Position numbers and translations under genes: made by a program. Positions 17,901 through 26,431 of a stretch of DNA of 64,000 nt are shown in pieces. Source of the stretch: Flavobacterium sp. YJ01. Lineage in GTDB: Bacteria; Bacteroidota; Bacteroidia; Flavobacteriales; Flavobacteriaceae. How positions within the stretch are numbered: the first letter of the stretch is position 1; every line of letters begins with the position of its first letter. Under the pieces are notes generated by a model. That model saw nothing but the letters and a program-made list of their open reading frames with translations. It was not told the DNA's origin and searched no databases. The stretch spans positions 1,488,001 through 1,552,000 of the forward strand of contig NZ_CP119757.1 in NCBI RefSeq assembly GCF_029320955.1, given 5' to 3'.

Positions 17901-18030
17901 CTATGAACAGGAGAACGACTGGAAATACAGGGCGCAGCAGAGAATACGCGAAGATGTGAGCATGACCCATCGCGCTCCCTATCCGCAGGAACATGAAATC
18001 AATATTCCAAGGCTTAAAATGAGCAATTAA
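14974..18030 (+). CDS. dnaE2: Error-prone DNA polymerase III alpha subunit (DnaE2-type)
   Basis: 1018 residues, shorter than replicative DnaE (about 1160 in E. coli, longer in Bacteroidota). N-terminal PHP domain starts MYLNCHSFHSLRYGT, where the first metal His of the usual HxH is replaced by Asn. The palm has GRGSGANSIIAYCLGIT and PPDFDIDWSW with the catalytic Asp pair, and FDILSQRGIGHI further on. Finger and HhH regions follow (RRAMSGKGRS, AHSASYAV). An OB-like C-terminal part is present, but no beta-clamp motif is obvious. It directly follows dinB and precedes alkB; such cassettes act in damage-induced mutagenesis. No imuA or LexA-like gene is adjacent. Confidence 0.92.
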   Translation: MYLNCHSFHSLRYGTIPLEELISKAAALGVRAMALTDINTVTGIYDFIKGCQAAGIKPIVGIEFRSEHQLRYIGLAKNAAGLAEMNRFLTRHNFENAPLTLSAPDFENVFVIYPLENVPAVLKEHEFIGIRPEQTPVLILSDWKNQIDKMVVLQPVTFRTKTEYKLHKILRAVDLNVILSRLGNPDYCRKTEVMVDLGRILKCYEGYPQIISNTEMIIEQCNFEFDFKTPKNKKYYTNNKKDDLQLLTTLAQKGLEWRYGKNNAEAKSRMFRELKVIDQLEFSGYFLITWDIIRFSNSQRFLHIGRGSGANSIIAYCLGITDICPLELDLYFERFLNLNRKSPPDFDIDWSWKERDIILEYIFSRYGYDHVAFCGTNVEFKYRSIFREVGKVFGLPKEELDALAKNPMTLHPANEVVREVQQYGMMLEKYPNQRSMHSCGILISEEPITNYSVLEMPPKGFPIVLFDMHTAEDIGLEKFDILSQRGIGHIDDSVKLIEKNRGIRLNIRDTSISKDEASCNSFLSMGKTIGCFYIESPAMRGLLRRLKCDNYKTLVAASSIIRPGVAQSGMMKEYIFRHNHPDRFEYFHPVFEQQLGETYGIMVYQEDVIKIALHYGGLPAADGDILRRAMSGKGRSKAALQKVKDNFFASCAAQGHPLALSQEIYRQIESFAGYSFCKAHSASYAVESYQSLYLKVHYPIEFMVAVINNQGGFYRTEVYVHEAKMSGAAVHNPCVNKSQLETTLYGSDVYLGFMHLQSLESKTAVLIQQEREKNGLYKSLEDFINRIPIGIEAIQILIFIGAFRFTGKTKNQLLVIARLILVNFKPENRAPMLLHEPVKEFVLPQLERSPFEDAFDEIELLGFPVSCSPFDLLQTPFRGSVMAKDLLDHHKKQVRMLAYLISRKHVPTKMGAMYFGTWIDAEGQLFDTAHFTDSLAMYPFQGGGCYLLLGSVEVDYHFPTITVTKMAKMPFIPDPRYEQENDWKYRAQQRIREDVSMTHRAPYPQEHEINIPRLKMSN

Positions 18031-18091
18031 CAGGCTTCTTCGGCTTTAGGCTTTAAGCCTGCACTGAGTATGAACTAAAAAAATAAAGAAC

Positions 18092-18712
18092 ATGATGCTT
18101 TTTGATGACACCGAAATTTTTTCATCAGGCAACGGCGGCAGGAGAATATTTGACGTCCCTGATGCCGACCTGCTGCTAATTGATAATTTCTTCAGCAAAA
18201 CCGAATCCGATCATTACTACAATGTTTTATACCACGGCACACCGTGGAGGGAATATGAAATGCCCATGTATGACAAAGTGGTTACAGCTCCCCGCATGAT
18301 CTCGTGGTACGGGGACAGCAGCAGGCCTGAACGTAAATCAAATCCGGATTGGCCTTTGGAACTGCTCCAGATCAGGGAGCGCGTGGAAAAGGAAACCCGC
18401 ATAAACTTTAACGGCGTACTGCTCAATTTGTACAGAGATGGCACCGATGGTGTGGGATGGCACAGCGACAAGACCTCATCGAGCAATAAGAATATGAACA
18501 TCGCTTCTGTGACTTTCGGAGAAACGCGTCTGTTCCGCCTGCGTCATAAAGTACTCAAAAATATGGCGCCAATCGAGATTCCGCTGCACCACGGAACCTT
18601 TCTTCTCATGGCAGGCAGCACCAATACCTACTGGGAGCACCAGGTGCCTAAGACGGCCCGTCCCGTACTGCCCAGAATCAACCTTACCTTTCGTCAGGTC
18701 AGGGAAATATAA
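18092..18712 (+). CDS. alkB: AlkB-like 2-oxoglutarate/Fe(II) DNA repair dioxygenase
   Basis: 206 residues. Iron ligands HSD in VGWHSDKTSS and the distal His in WEHQVPKT are present, as is the 2-oxoglutarate-binding Arg pair in RINLTFRQV. LNLYRDGTDGVGWHSD is the hallmark stretch of the AlkB family, which removes 1-meA and 3-meC lesions by oxidation. It lies 61 bp after dnaE2. A short inverted repeat (CAGGCTT...AAGCCTG, 18031-18061) in the gap has no T tract and probably only reduces read-through. Grouping of alkB with translesion polymerases suggests shared regulation by alkylation or DNA damage. Confidence 0.9.
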   Translation: MMLFDDTEIFSSGNGGRRIFDVPDADLLLIDNFFSKTESDHYYNVLYHGTPWREYEMPMYDKVVTAPRMISWYGDSSRPERKSNPDWPLELLQIRERVEKETRINFNGVLLNLYRDGTDGVGWHSDKTSSSNKNMNIASVTFGETRLFRLRHKVLKNMAPIEIPLHHGTFLLMAGSTNTYWEHQVPKTARPVLPRINLTFRQVREI

Positions 18713-18835
18713 AATAACGACTCCTTTCTAACCGACTGAAAACCATAGCAATCCTATAATAATAGGGGATTAAAATATAACAGCTTTATTTTTCTGTCAT
18801 GTTAACTTTGGAATTCACTATTAAATTTAAAAATC

Positions 18836-19153
18836 ATGGAAAATCTACATAATAACGGACAAGAGCAGAACGCTCATATTGATATTTCACAGCAGGCTGA
18901 AATCCAGCAGTGGGCTGAAAAGTTAAATGTCCCTGAGGAGATATTAAAAGATGCCGTAAGGGCAGCAGGCACTACTGTGGAAGAAGTAGCTGAGCACTTG
19001 AATGATAATTCTCCTTCTAGAGAAAGCGCCTCAGAAACCGTTCGCTTGAAAGACGGTCCCTGGCATGATGAAAAAGGGAATGGTAAGCATCAAAATCCGC
19101 AGGGAAAAAGCATTGAAGAGGCAACAGACCCTTCAAAACTATCACAGCTTTAA
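18836..19153 (+). CDS. DUF3606 domain protein
   Basis: 105 residues. The middle (about 16-60) reads IDISQQAEIQQWAEKLNVPE followed by EILKDAVRAAGTTVEEVAEHL, which matches DUF3606, a short helical domain of unknown function found often near stress or plasmid genes. Tails on both sides are polar and look disordered. Own gene with a terminator-like hairpin behind. Soluble, cytoplasmic by lack of signal. Confidence 0.75.
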   Translation: MENLHNNGQEQNAHIDISQQAEIQQWAEKLNVPEEILKDAVRAAGTTVEEVAEHLNDNSPSRESASETVRLKDGPWHDEKGNGKHQNPQGKSIEEATDPSKLSQL

Positions 19154-19225
19154 GTTTCAAAAAACTTAATTATCATTCATAGTAATAACTGCTTTATAAA
19201 AAGTAAAAACGAAAATAGGTAAAAG

Positions 19226-19278
19226 AATCCTGAAGGGCATTTTTTTGATTAAGCAGTCAAATGATGCTCTTCAGGATT
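19226..19278 (+). terminator. Terminator-like hairpin after the DUF3606 gene
   Basis: Long inverted repeat AATCCTGAAG...CTTCAGGATT with a T-rich loop and a TTTATTTT tail, about 70 bp past the stop codon. Confidence 0.65.
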
Positions 19279-19445
19279 TTATTTTAAGATAAATGCTTTC
19301 TAATTAACCGATAGGTAATCATCCTGAATATAACAATTGCTTCTTACCCTTCTTTTGAGTTAATTCCATAAATTTGTGCTGCAGACTCTTTGATCTGCCC
19401 CTCTGCTTTAAAAATAAATAGAGATCAAAAACATTCCGTTTAAAA

Positions 19446-21764
19446 ATGAACGATCCGATTCTAGAAAACCTTAATCCCAGCCAGCTCCAAGCCGTGAAAA
19501 CCACAGAAGGTTATGTGCGCGTTATTGCAGGAGCCGGCTCAGGAAAAACAAAGGCCCTTACCTCCCGCTTTGCCTACATTGTGGACAGGCTGGGAATCAA
19601 TTCCTCCAATATCCTCTGCGTGACCTTTACCAATAAAGCGGCACAGGAAATGAAAAGGCGCGTCAAGGCGCTCATTGGCGATCTTTTTGATGTCAGCTTC
19701 ATCACAACCTATCACGGTTTCTGCGTACGGTTTCTGCGTGAGGAAATAAATAAAATCCATTACCCGAAAAATTTTATCATACTGGATGCCGAAGACCAGA
19801 AAACCATTTTAAGGGAGGTGTTCAACGAACTGGACATCAATTCGAAAAACCTCACTTTCAAACAGGTGCTCCGCTTTATCTCCAAACAGAAAAGCACCTC
19901 CGATTATCTGGGGTACATGCTCGAGAATAAAAGCTTTGGGCCCGATGAAAAGGAATCGCTCTCCAGCCGCGTGTATCAGAAATACCTCGACAAGCAGAAG
20001 CGCAATTATGCGCTGGATTTTGATGACCTGATCCATTTTACGGCTTTCATACTCGACAGCAATCCTGATGTGCTTTTCAAATGGCAGCAAATGCTGCATT
20101 ACATACAGGTCGATGAGGCGCAGGACAGCTCCGACAGCCAGTTCCATCTGGTGGAAATGCTCTCGCGTGTGCACCAGAACCTGTTTCTGGTAGGGGATCC
20201 CGACCAGACGATCTATGAGTGGCGCGGTGCGAAACCCGAATACCTGGTGGAATTCGACAGGATGTTTCCTGACACGAAAACCATTATCATGAACCAGAAC
20301 TACCGCTCTACGCCAAACATCCTCAAAGTAGGCAACCATATTATCAAAAACAACAAGGTAAGGGTGGACAAGGATATGGTCACGGATAATCCCGAAGGAG
20401 TTGAAGTGGTGCATTTCCATGGAAAAAATGACTTTGAGGAAACCTTCTGGGTGGCTTCCGAAATCAAGGAAATCCTTAAAACGGAAAATGCCGCTTACTC
20501 TGATATTACCATTTTATACCGTTCCAACCATCTCTCCAGAAATATCGAGCAGGCACTGATCAAAGAAAATATTCCCTACGCCATATTTGGTGGCGTGCGT
20601 TTCTTTGAAAGAAAGGAAATCAAAGATGTGCTTTCCTTTTTAAGGCTTATCGTCCAGGGCGATAATTTCTCTTTTCTGCGCATTCACAACCACCCTTCCC
20701 GCGGGCTGGGGAAAAAGTTCCTCGAAAGGCTCAGCCTTCTGGCAGGCGAACAGAACCTGTCCCTGCTTCAGGCGCTGCAAAATAATATTGAGGATAAAGA
20801 GCTCAATAAAAAAGGAGCTGCGGATTTCCTGGCTCTGGTTGAAGAGCTGAAAACAGATGCCCAGACAAATTCCATTTCTGATCTGGTCAAGATCATACTC
20901 GATAAAAGCGGACTATCCGAACTCTACCGAAAAGACGGCGATGAGGACAGGCTGGAAAATATAAAAGAGCTGGTAAGCTCCATGCTGCTGCTGGAAAAAG
21001 AAAACAACGGCCCTGTAAATATTGTCGAATACCTGCAGGAAATTGCACTCTATACCGATCTGGACAAAGACACGGAAAATCAGGATAAGGTACGCCTGAT
21101 GACCATCCACATCTCCAAAGGGCTTGAATTTCCCTATGTGTTCCTATGCGGTTTTACCGAAGGGGTCCTGCCAAGCGCCCTTTCCATAAAGGAAAGACGA
21201 AAACGTGCTATTGAAGAGGAAAGAAGACTGATGTACGTTGCCGTTACAAGAGCCGAGAAAAGGTTTTACATGACCGATTCGGAAGGCTTTAATTTCACCA
21301 CAGGGCTGAGCAAGTACCCTTCAAGGTTCCTCTTTGAAATCAAGGAAGAATTTTATGTGCGTAAAGGAAAACTGTCAGCAGAAATCCTCCAGGCGGCGCA
21401 GTCATCGGCGGCGGCTTCAAAAAACAGTGAAGATACCGAGTTCATTGAAGGGGATCTTGTAATGCATCCTGTCTGGAACAAAGGGAAAGTGCTTGCCGTA
21501 GATAGGGAGAAAAACCAGTACACTGTGCATTTTTTTGAAATGGGAAAAGAGAAACCCATTGACTTTTCGTTTCGTTTCCTAACTGCCGCATCAGATGTTG
21601 AGCTGGAAGGTTCTTCCCCTGCTGCACTTTTAAATATCCACGAAAACTTAAAAAATGCTCCTGATCCATTTGCAGACCAGGAGCAGCAGAACGGCTTTGC
21701 TGAAAATGAGGATAGCCGTATTTTTAATGATAAAAATACAGACAGTAAAAAGGAAGAATGGTAA
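19446..21764 (+). CDS. UvrD/Rep/PcrA-type superfamily 1 DNA helicase
   Basis: 772 residues. Motifs in order: LNPSQLQAV (Q motif), Walker A AGAGSGKT at 28-35, VDEAQDSS (Walker B), GDPDQTIYEWRGA, NQNYRSTPNIL, LMTIHISKGLEFPYVFL and RLMYVAVTRAEKRF. The tail after about residue 650 contains a small beta domain (EGDLVMHPVWNKGKVLAV) like the C-terminal domain of PcrA that contacts RNA polymerase or DNA. It would unwind DNA 3' to 5' in repair. It stands near exonuclease VII and translesion polymerase genes, consistent with a repair module. UvrD and PcrA cannot be told apart here. Confidence 0.92.
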   Translation: MNDPILENLNPSQLQAVKTTEGYVRVIAGAGSGKTKALTSRFAYIVDRLGINSSNILCVTFTNKAAQEMKRRVKALIGDLFDVSFITTYHGFCVRFLREEINKIHYPKNFIILDAEDQKTILREVFNELDINSKNLTFKQVLRFISKQKSTSDYLGYMLENKSFGPDEKESLSSRVYQKYLDKQKRNYALDFDDLIHFTAFILDSNPDVLFKWQQMLHYIQVDEAQDSSDSQFHLVEMLSRVHQNLFLVGDPDQTIYEWRGAKPEYLVEFDRMFPDTKTIIMNQNYRSTPNILKVGNHIIKNNKVRVDKDMVTDNPEGVEVVHFHGKNDFEETFWVASEIKEILKTENAAYSDITILYRSNHLSRNIEQALIKENIPYAIFGGVRFFERKEIKDVLSFLRLIVQGDNFSFLRIHNHPSRGLGKKFLERLSLLAGEQNLSLLQALQNNIEDKELNKKGAADFLALVEELKTDAQTNSISDLVKIILDKSGLSELYRKDGDEDRLENIKELVSSMLLLEKENNGPVNIVEYLQEIALYTDLDKDTENQDKVRLMTIHISKGLEFPYVFLCGFTEGVLPSALSIKERRKRAIEEERRLMYVAVTRAEKRFYMTDSEGFNFTTGLSKYPSRFLFEIKEEFYVRKGKLSAEILQAAQSSAAASKNSEDTEFIEGDLVMHPVWNKGKVLAVDREKNQYTVHFFEMGKEKPIDFSFRFLTAASDVELEGSSPAALLNIHENLKNAPDPFADQEQQNGFAENEDSRIFNDKNTDSKKEEW

Positions 21765-21820
21765 AAACCGGCTCATCAGAGCGGTATTGCTGTATCGGTA
21801 CTTAAATCATTTTTTATACA

Positions 21821-21852
21821 AAAGCCCATTGTTTCAAACAGCAATGGGCTTT
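21821..21852 (+). terminator. Rho-independent terminator of the helicase gene
   Basis: Stem AAAGCCCATTG/CAATGGGCTTT with a 10-nt loop and a TTTGTCTT tail, 57 bp past the stop. Confidence 0.75.
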
Positions 21853-21973
21853 GTCTTGTATCGGCGTATAATAGGCAGTACCTGAAACTTTCCATCACAG
21901 GCATGCGTTTTCATCGGAGTATAACTTAAACTATAACGCCTTAAAGCTGCATTTTAGTATGCCGCATCCTATT

Positions 21974-22183
21974 TTACTCCTTGGTATTCTCCATACCGCT
22001 GATAATTTTAGCCACTTCAGTTTCGGTCGATTTTAGTTTTGCCTGGCAGAACTCTATCAGTTCAGATGCCCTTTTTACTTTGGCAGCCAGTTCATCCACA
22101 GAGATGGTTTCGTCTTCCATCTCTTTGGCGATCAGGGCCAGCTCTTTGGCTGCAGCCTCATAAGTCAGTGTGTTTTCCATCAT
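21974..22183 (-). CDS. xseB: Exodeoxyribonuclease VII small subunit
   Basis: 69 residues, about the usual length. The pattern LTYEAAAKELALIAKEME followed by SVDELAAKVKRASELIEFCQAKL is the helical XseB signature. Several XseB chains bind one XseA and are needed for activity on single-stranded DNA. Its ATG lies inside the end of xseA (26 bp overlap), so it is translated with it. Confidence 0.9.
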   Translation of the reverse strand: MMENTLTYEAAAKELALIAKEMEDETISVDELAAKVKRASELIEFCQAKLKSTETEVAKIISGMENTKE

Positions 22184-23594
22184 ATTCTATTTTTTCGTTG
22201 ACCGTACTTTTCAGTACGGCATCTTTTGTTACTATTTCAATCTCTTCGCCTTCCTTTATGCTCCCTGCTCCGTTTACAATTTTATTGTTTTTTCGGATCA
22301 CGGCATATCCTCTGCTGAGCACATTCTGCGGGGAGAGCAGCTTTATAGTTTTATGGTGGTCCTCCAATTGGAGTCTGCGGCTTCGCAGGTACTGGCTGGT
22401 AAAGATCTTCAGGTTCGCTTTTAAATGCTGAAGATTGCTGTTTTCCTGCTGGATGATGCTCTGTGGTCGCTGCAGTGTTTTCTGCGCAGTCAGCAGCAGG
22501 TTTTGCTTTTTCTCCGCCAGTATGTCCCTGCTGGTCCGGACAATATGCTGATGGGTAAGCATGAGTTCTTCTTTCTGCACGGCAATCAGTTGTTTCGCAT
22601 TATGGGTAACCGTGCTTTTAAGTCCGCTGAGTTCTTTATAATACCCAAGGAAAAGCTGCTGCGATTTAATAACTATTATCCTTTGCAGTGACAGTATATG
22701 CTGCTCGAAACTGCGGTTGTGCGCTATGATAAACTCCGCCGCCTTGGTTGGTGTTTTGGTATGGGTATGGGCCATCAGGTCGGTAATGCTGACATTTTTC
22801 TGGTGCCCGATGCCGGTTATCACAGGGATCGGGAATTTTGCCACTGCCCTTCCGATATTGTAATTGTCGAAAATCAAAAAATCAGACTGCGATCCGCCTC
22901 CCCTTGTGATGACAATGGCATCATAAGCAATTCCAGTGTTGTAGACATCAATAAGCTTGTTTAGGAACAGTTTGGCATTATTGTCCCCCTGAACAACGGT
23001 ATGATAATCATCAATCTGAAAAACATAGCCAAAATCGTTATGCTGCATCGTATGGCGGAAATCCTCATTTCCGGCAGAACTGCTTGAGGAAATCACCGCA
23101 ACCCTCTGAATTATCGCAGGAAGCTTCAGACGGCTGTTCAGCGTGGAGTAAAACTCTCCTTCTTTCTGTATGAAATCATTCTCTTTAACAAGCCTTGCAA
23201 GAGTGGCGTTGCGCTGCTGTTCCAGAATGCCGAGCATGAAATTGCTGTCGATATCCAGAAGGTTTACCGAAAGACCGTACAGCGGATGGAAATCCACGCT
23301 AACCTGAACAAGAACATGAAGATTGTTGGTAAAACGCTGTCCGGTGCTGTTTTCAAAATCAAGGATCTTTAGTGCTCCTGCTCCCCAGCTCTTGCCCATT
23401 ATTTTAGCAGTGATCGTACTGCCTTTCTCTGATTTCTCCACCAGTTCAAAGTAATGGATCTTTTTATCGGCCTTGAAGGAATGGTTGGTGATATCTGCCA
23501 CTACCCAGTACGTCTGTCCCTTAAAGCGGGAATGGATCGTATCCTGGATCTGGCCGGTGAGCTGTGAGAGTCTGATATGCTGGTCTGGTCCCAT
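22158..23594 (-). CDS. xseA: Exodeoxyribonuclease VII large subunit
   Basis: 478 residues. N-terminal OB-like domain (IRLSQLTGQIQ, then VVADITNHSF), then the catalytic part with VITRGGGSQSDFLIFDN and GIGHQKNVSITDLMAHTHTK at the conserved places, then a long coiled coil (about 310-430) and a short C-terminal beta segment (LSRGYAVIRKNNKIV). Degrades single-stranded DNA from both ends. Coupled to xseB. Compared with standard XseA the N-terminal domain has a Lys-rich insertion; this could be a second, element-borne copy, but no other copy can be checked here. Confidence 0.9.
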   Translation of the reverse strand: MGPDQHIRLSQLTGQIQDTIHSRFKGQTYWVVADITNHSFKADKKIHYFELVEKSEKGSTITAKIMGKSWGAGALKILDFENSTGQRFTNNLHVLVQVSVDFHPLYGLSVNLLDIDSNFMLGILEQQRNATLARLVKENDFIQKEGEFYSTLNSRLKLPAIIQRVAVISSSSSAGNEDFRHTMQHNDFGYVFQIDDYHTVVQGDNNAKLFLNKLIDVYNTGIAYDAIVITRGGGSQSDFLIFDNYNIGRAVAKFPIPVITGIGHQKNVSITDLMAHTHTKTPTKAAEFIIAHNRSFEQHILSLQRIIVIKSQQLFLGYYKELSGLKSTVTHNAKQLIAVQKEELMLTHQHIVRTSRDILAEKKQNLLLTAQKTLQRPQSIIQQENSNLQHLKANLKIFTSQYLRSRRLQLEDHHKTIKLLSPQNVLSRGYAVIRKNNKIVNGAGSIKEGEEIEIVTKDAVLKSTVNEKIEYDGKHTDL

Positions 23595-23914
23595 ATTGTT
23601 TTTAGGGGTCTGCTGCTGTTTGTTTTTTCTTCTTCACCGCTAAGATAGCTATTCTCAGGCGGATCTCAAAAACAGAAAAAAGAGAGGTTAATTTTCAATT
23701 CAAAACGGGTTAAAAGGGCAGCCAAAGTAGTGCCCGCCCTCACCTGCATGCGCATAACGGCTCCTGGCCGCCCTTCGGGACTTATAGCACTCCGGCTCGG
23801 TATCTAGCCACTTTTCTTCTGCTTTCTTTTTTCCCGTTTTTTCTTTTGAAAAATTTGCGTTGCGGACGACGGAGGAAGAAATCTGAAATAAGTATTCACT
23901 AAAAATTTTATGTC
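23595..23914. promoter_or_regulatory. Divergent leader between xseA and ssb
   Basis: 320 bp. Positions 23744-23846 carry a segment (GCGCATAACGGC, GGCTCGGTATCTAGCCAC, then a pyrimidine-rich tract) that has a decayed relative at 4784-4894. It lies just upstream of the ssb-PcfK-PcfJ group and may contain its promoter or an untranslated leader. No protein frame. Confidence 0.4.
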
Positions 23915-24301
23915 ATGGAAATCACAGGACGAATTGTAAAAGATGCCTCCGTTTTTAAAGTAAAAGAAAACCGTGAGGTGGTAAACTTCTCCATAGCAGT
24001 CAACGACAGCTATAAACCCAAAGGAAGCACAGAGGTCAAAAAGATTGTAACCTATATCGACTGTTCTTACTGGCTCAGGTCGGGACTGGCGCAGTGGCTC
24101 AAAAAAGGAACGCTCGTACAGCTCTTCGGGCGCATCGGGCTGAATGTCTATATCGGAAATGACGCCCGCGCGCACGGCGCTTTGACCTTTCACACATCGG
24201 ATATTAAAATCCTTGTATTCCCCCAGACGCAGAGCACAAAAGCAGTACCTGCGGCTAAAAAGGACAATAAAAACGAAGAGCCTGACGACCTGCCCTTCTA
24301 A
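23915..24301 (+). CDS. ssb: Single-stranded DNA-binding protein
   Basis: 128 residues. OB-fold start MEITGRIVKDA, VNFSIAVNDSY, and a central YIDCSYW stretch, with the acidic tail ending EEPDDLPF, the DLPF-type hook that recruits repair proteins. Length and tail fit a Bacteroidota accessory SSB. It opens a run of genes typical for conjugative elements (DUF7222, PcfK, PcfJ), so it is probably the element's own SSB and not the chromosomal one. Confidence 0.92.
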   Translation: MEITGRIVKDASVFKVKENREVVNFSIAVNDSYKPKGSTEVKKIVTYIDCSYWLRSGLAQWLKKGTLVQLFGRIGLNVYIGNDARAHGALTFHTSDIKILVFPQTQSTKAVPAAKKDNKNEEPDDLPF

Positions 24302-24345
24302 TTGTTATCTCCATTAAATTTTTACACACGCCTAAATGAAATAGT

Positions 24346-24705
24346 ATGAAAGCCTTAGAAAGATCAAATTACAGTGGGTACCGTGTAAGCGATGCCTTTA
24401 ATGAAATTATCCTAAAAAGCATTACTTCCTACAGCGGAAAACGCAGAGAAAAGCTCAAATCCTTTTTCCTTGATTTGCAGCAGGGAGGATGCGTGAGCGG
24501 CATGATTTCAGAATTTATCTACAACACGGACTGCAAAGCGTTTTACATCGAACATATCGATGACCTTGAAAATATACGTACTGAACTGGAAGAAGCTATC
24601 GGCGAGCCGATCGAAAACCGATTTCAAGCCCCGCATTACACCTTTGTCTGCTGGCTCTGCTTCGAGGAATATTGTTATGAGCTCTATTCTAGGCTCTTTG
24701 AATAG
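24346..24705 (+). CDS. DUF7222-type mobile-element hypothetical protein
   Basis: 119 residues, acidic. Core stretches GGCVSGMISEFIYNTDCKAF, YIEHIDDLENIRTELEEAIG and HYTFVCWLCFEEYCYELY are conserved in a protein of Bacteroidota conjugative elements (DUF7222 as I recall it). Mostly helical, no membrane segment. It lies 44 bp after ssb and 26 bp before the PcfK-like gene in one operon. Function unknown. Confidence 0.7.
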   Translation: MKALERSNYSGYRVSDAFNEIILKSITSYSGKRREKLKSFFLDLQQGGCVSGMISEFIYNTDCKAFYIEHIDDLENIRTELEEAIGEPIENRFQAPHYTFVCWLCFEEYCYELYSRLFE

Positions 24706-24731
24706 AAATTTCCAACCTTAAATCTATTCTT

Positions 24732-25121
24732 ATGAAAGCTTCTGAAAATTTTAAAAATGCCATAGAGAAATACCTCAGCACTTTGGCGCAGGGCGATACC
24801 GCCTTTGCGCCGCACTTTGCCAAAGCATCCAAGAACCTCGAAAGCTGCATCCATTATATCTTCGGCGAGGTAAAAAAAACAGGCTTGTGCGCCTTTGACA
24901 ATCAGGAAATCTTCGACATGGCAGTAAAGTACTACACCGATGATTCTATCGGCACGCCTGCGCCGATTGCGTGCAGAGCCGTGGTGCAGACCCCTGCACC
25001 GTCCGACCTTTTTACGCAGCCCGAAATCCCTGCTGCGCCTGTCAAAACCGAACCTGTTCCAACCGTAAAAAAAGACGTAAAACCTGCGGCGCAGACCGCC
25101 CTGACACTCTTTGACCTATGA
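24732..25121 (+). CDS. PcfK-like protein
   Basis: 129 residues. The N-terminal ~80 residues (KNAIEKYLSTLAQ, ESCIHYIFGEVKKTG, IFDMAVKYYTDD) match the PcfK-like family, named from an Enterococcus conjugation gene cluster. The rest is a Pro/Ala/Thr/Lys-rich linker ending in TALTLFDL, a possible short binding motif. Its stop overlaps the start of the PcfJ-like gene by the four bases ATGA, so the pair is translationally coupled. Confidence 0.82.
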   Translation: MKASENFKNAIEKYLSTLAQGDTAFAPHFAKASKNLESCIHYIFGEVKKTGLCAFDNQEIFDMAVKYYTDDSIGTPAPIACRAVVQTPAPSDLFTQPEIPAAPVKTEPVPTVKKDVKPAAQTALTLFDL

Positions 25122-26431
25122 CACCCAAAACCATCATCGAAAAGCAGCTGACGGCGCTGAGCGCCTCGCTTGCGCCTATTAGAGAAGAGGTATTTACTTG
25201 GGCAGAGCAGACTATTTTTCTCAAATGGGGTGTGTTGTCCCGCAGCAGGTTCTACTGCCTGGACTGCGCCCACGTTTGGAAACCCTCCTGTCCAAGCACC
25301 TGCGCCAAGTTCACTTCCTGCCCTGCCTGCGCAGGCAGACTCAAAATGATGCCTTATAATCAGGTACATTTTAAGGAAACAGAATATTTCGCCGTTATCG
25401 AGCGCTGTGCGGGGTTTCAGGTGGTGCGCATGGACATTTCCCACAAGCACATGAAAAAGAATTTCGCACCCTCCTATTTCCATAAGGAAGTCATGCAGCA
25501 TTGGATAAACCCCAAAGGTGACGTTCGCACGCTCGCACGCAGCACCAATGTGTTTTCCAGTAACCTTGATGCATGGAAATTCTATTCCCCGCTTGAAATA
25601 AAGCCAAAGGATTTCATCCGCAATTCCAGATTCTATATCAATCCCTTCAAGGTTTATCCGCAGATGAAAGTGCTTCCGATCTTAAAACGCAACGGCTTCA
25701 AGACTTCGGTATATGACATTGCACCGCACTTATTGTTTTCATCGCTTTTATCCGACCCTGTTGCAGAAACCCTTTTAAAATCCCGACAGCTGAACCTGTT
25801 GCAGTATTACCTCTGCGCATCACGGCAGAACATCCGCCGCAACTGGCAGGCGGTGAAGACCGTCATCCGAAACCATTACAAAATTTCAGATGTCCCCGTT
25901 TGGGAGGATTATCTCGAACTGCTGCGGTATTTCAAAAAAGACCTTTCATGTCCTTTGTATGTCTGCCCCGAAAACCTCTGCGAAGCGCACGACCATTTTG
26001 TGAAAAAGAAAAGGGACTTGCTTCGCAAGAAAAAACTCCGCGACCTGCGCCTTGAAATCGAAAAGGCGCAGAAAAGATATGCAAACGACAAAAAGCGCTT
26101 TTTCGGGCTGTCGTTCCGCGATGGGCAGCTCAGCATTTCCGTTATTGAAGAAGTAAAAGATTTTATGGCCGAGGGCGACGACTTGGGGCATTGCGTGTTT
26201 ACCAATGAGTATTATGTTAGAAAAGATTCGCTGATACTCTCGGCAAAGTTCTGCGATAAGTCCATGGAAACCATCGAAATTTCACTCAGCCGTATGGAAA
26301 TCCTGCAGTGCAGGGGACTGAAAAACAAGCCCTCCAGACATCACAGACAGATCCTGCAGCTGCTGAGCCAAAACTTATATCAGATAAAGGAGCGCATGAA
26401 AAAAAGAAAACCCAAAATTATAAGCCGATAA
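25118..26431 (+). CDS. PcfJ-like protein
   Basis: 437 residues. A zinc-ribbon-like cluster lies near the N-terminus (CLDCAHVW, then CPSTC and CPAC, roughly residues 45-70). The middle is basic and helical, and the C-terminal part has the conserved PcfJ stretch FMAEGDDLGHCVFTNEYYV. The family is found next to PcfK in conjugative elements; its role is unknown, possibly DNA processing. A strong terminator overlaps its stop codon. Confidence 0.85.
   Translation: MTPKTIIEKQLTALSASLAPIREEVFTWAEQTIFLKWGVLSRSRFYCLDCAHVWKPSCPSTCAKFTSCPACAGRLKMMPYNQVHFKETEYFAVIERCAGFQVVRMDISHKHMKKNFAPSYFHKEVMQHWINPKGDVRTLARSTNVFSSNLDAWKFYSPLEIKPKDFIRNSRFYINPFKVYPQMKVLPILKRNGFKTSVYDIAPHLLFSSLLSDPVAETLLKSRQLNLLQYYLCASRQNIRRNWQAVKTVIRNHYKISDVPVWEDYLELLRYFKKDLSCPLYVCPENLCEAHDHFVKKKRDLLRKKKLRDLRLEIEKAQKRYANDKKRFFGLSFRDGQLSISVIEEVKDFMAEGDDLGHCVFTNEYYVRKDSLILSAKFCDKSMETIEISLSRMEILQCRGLKNKPSRHHRQILQLLSQNLYQIKERMKKRKPKIISR

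Noticed and set aside
18031..18061. Terminator between dnaE2 and alkB
   Set aside because: The 7-bp stem lacks a T tract and the genes are probably co-transcribed.
19809..20420. 203-codon minus-strand frame opposite the helicase gene
   Set aside because: Shadow of the UvrD-type gene; composition (many His, Phe, Val) fits antisense translation.
24932..25501. 189-codon minus-strand frame across the PcfK/PcfJ junction
   Set aside because: It spans two real genes with family matches and a coupled ATGA junction.
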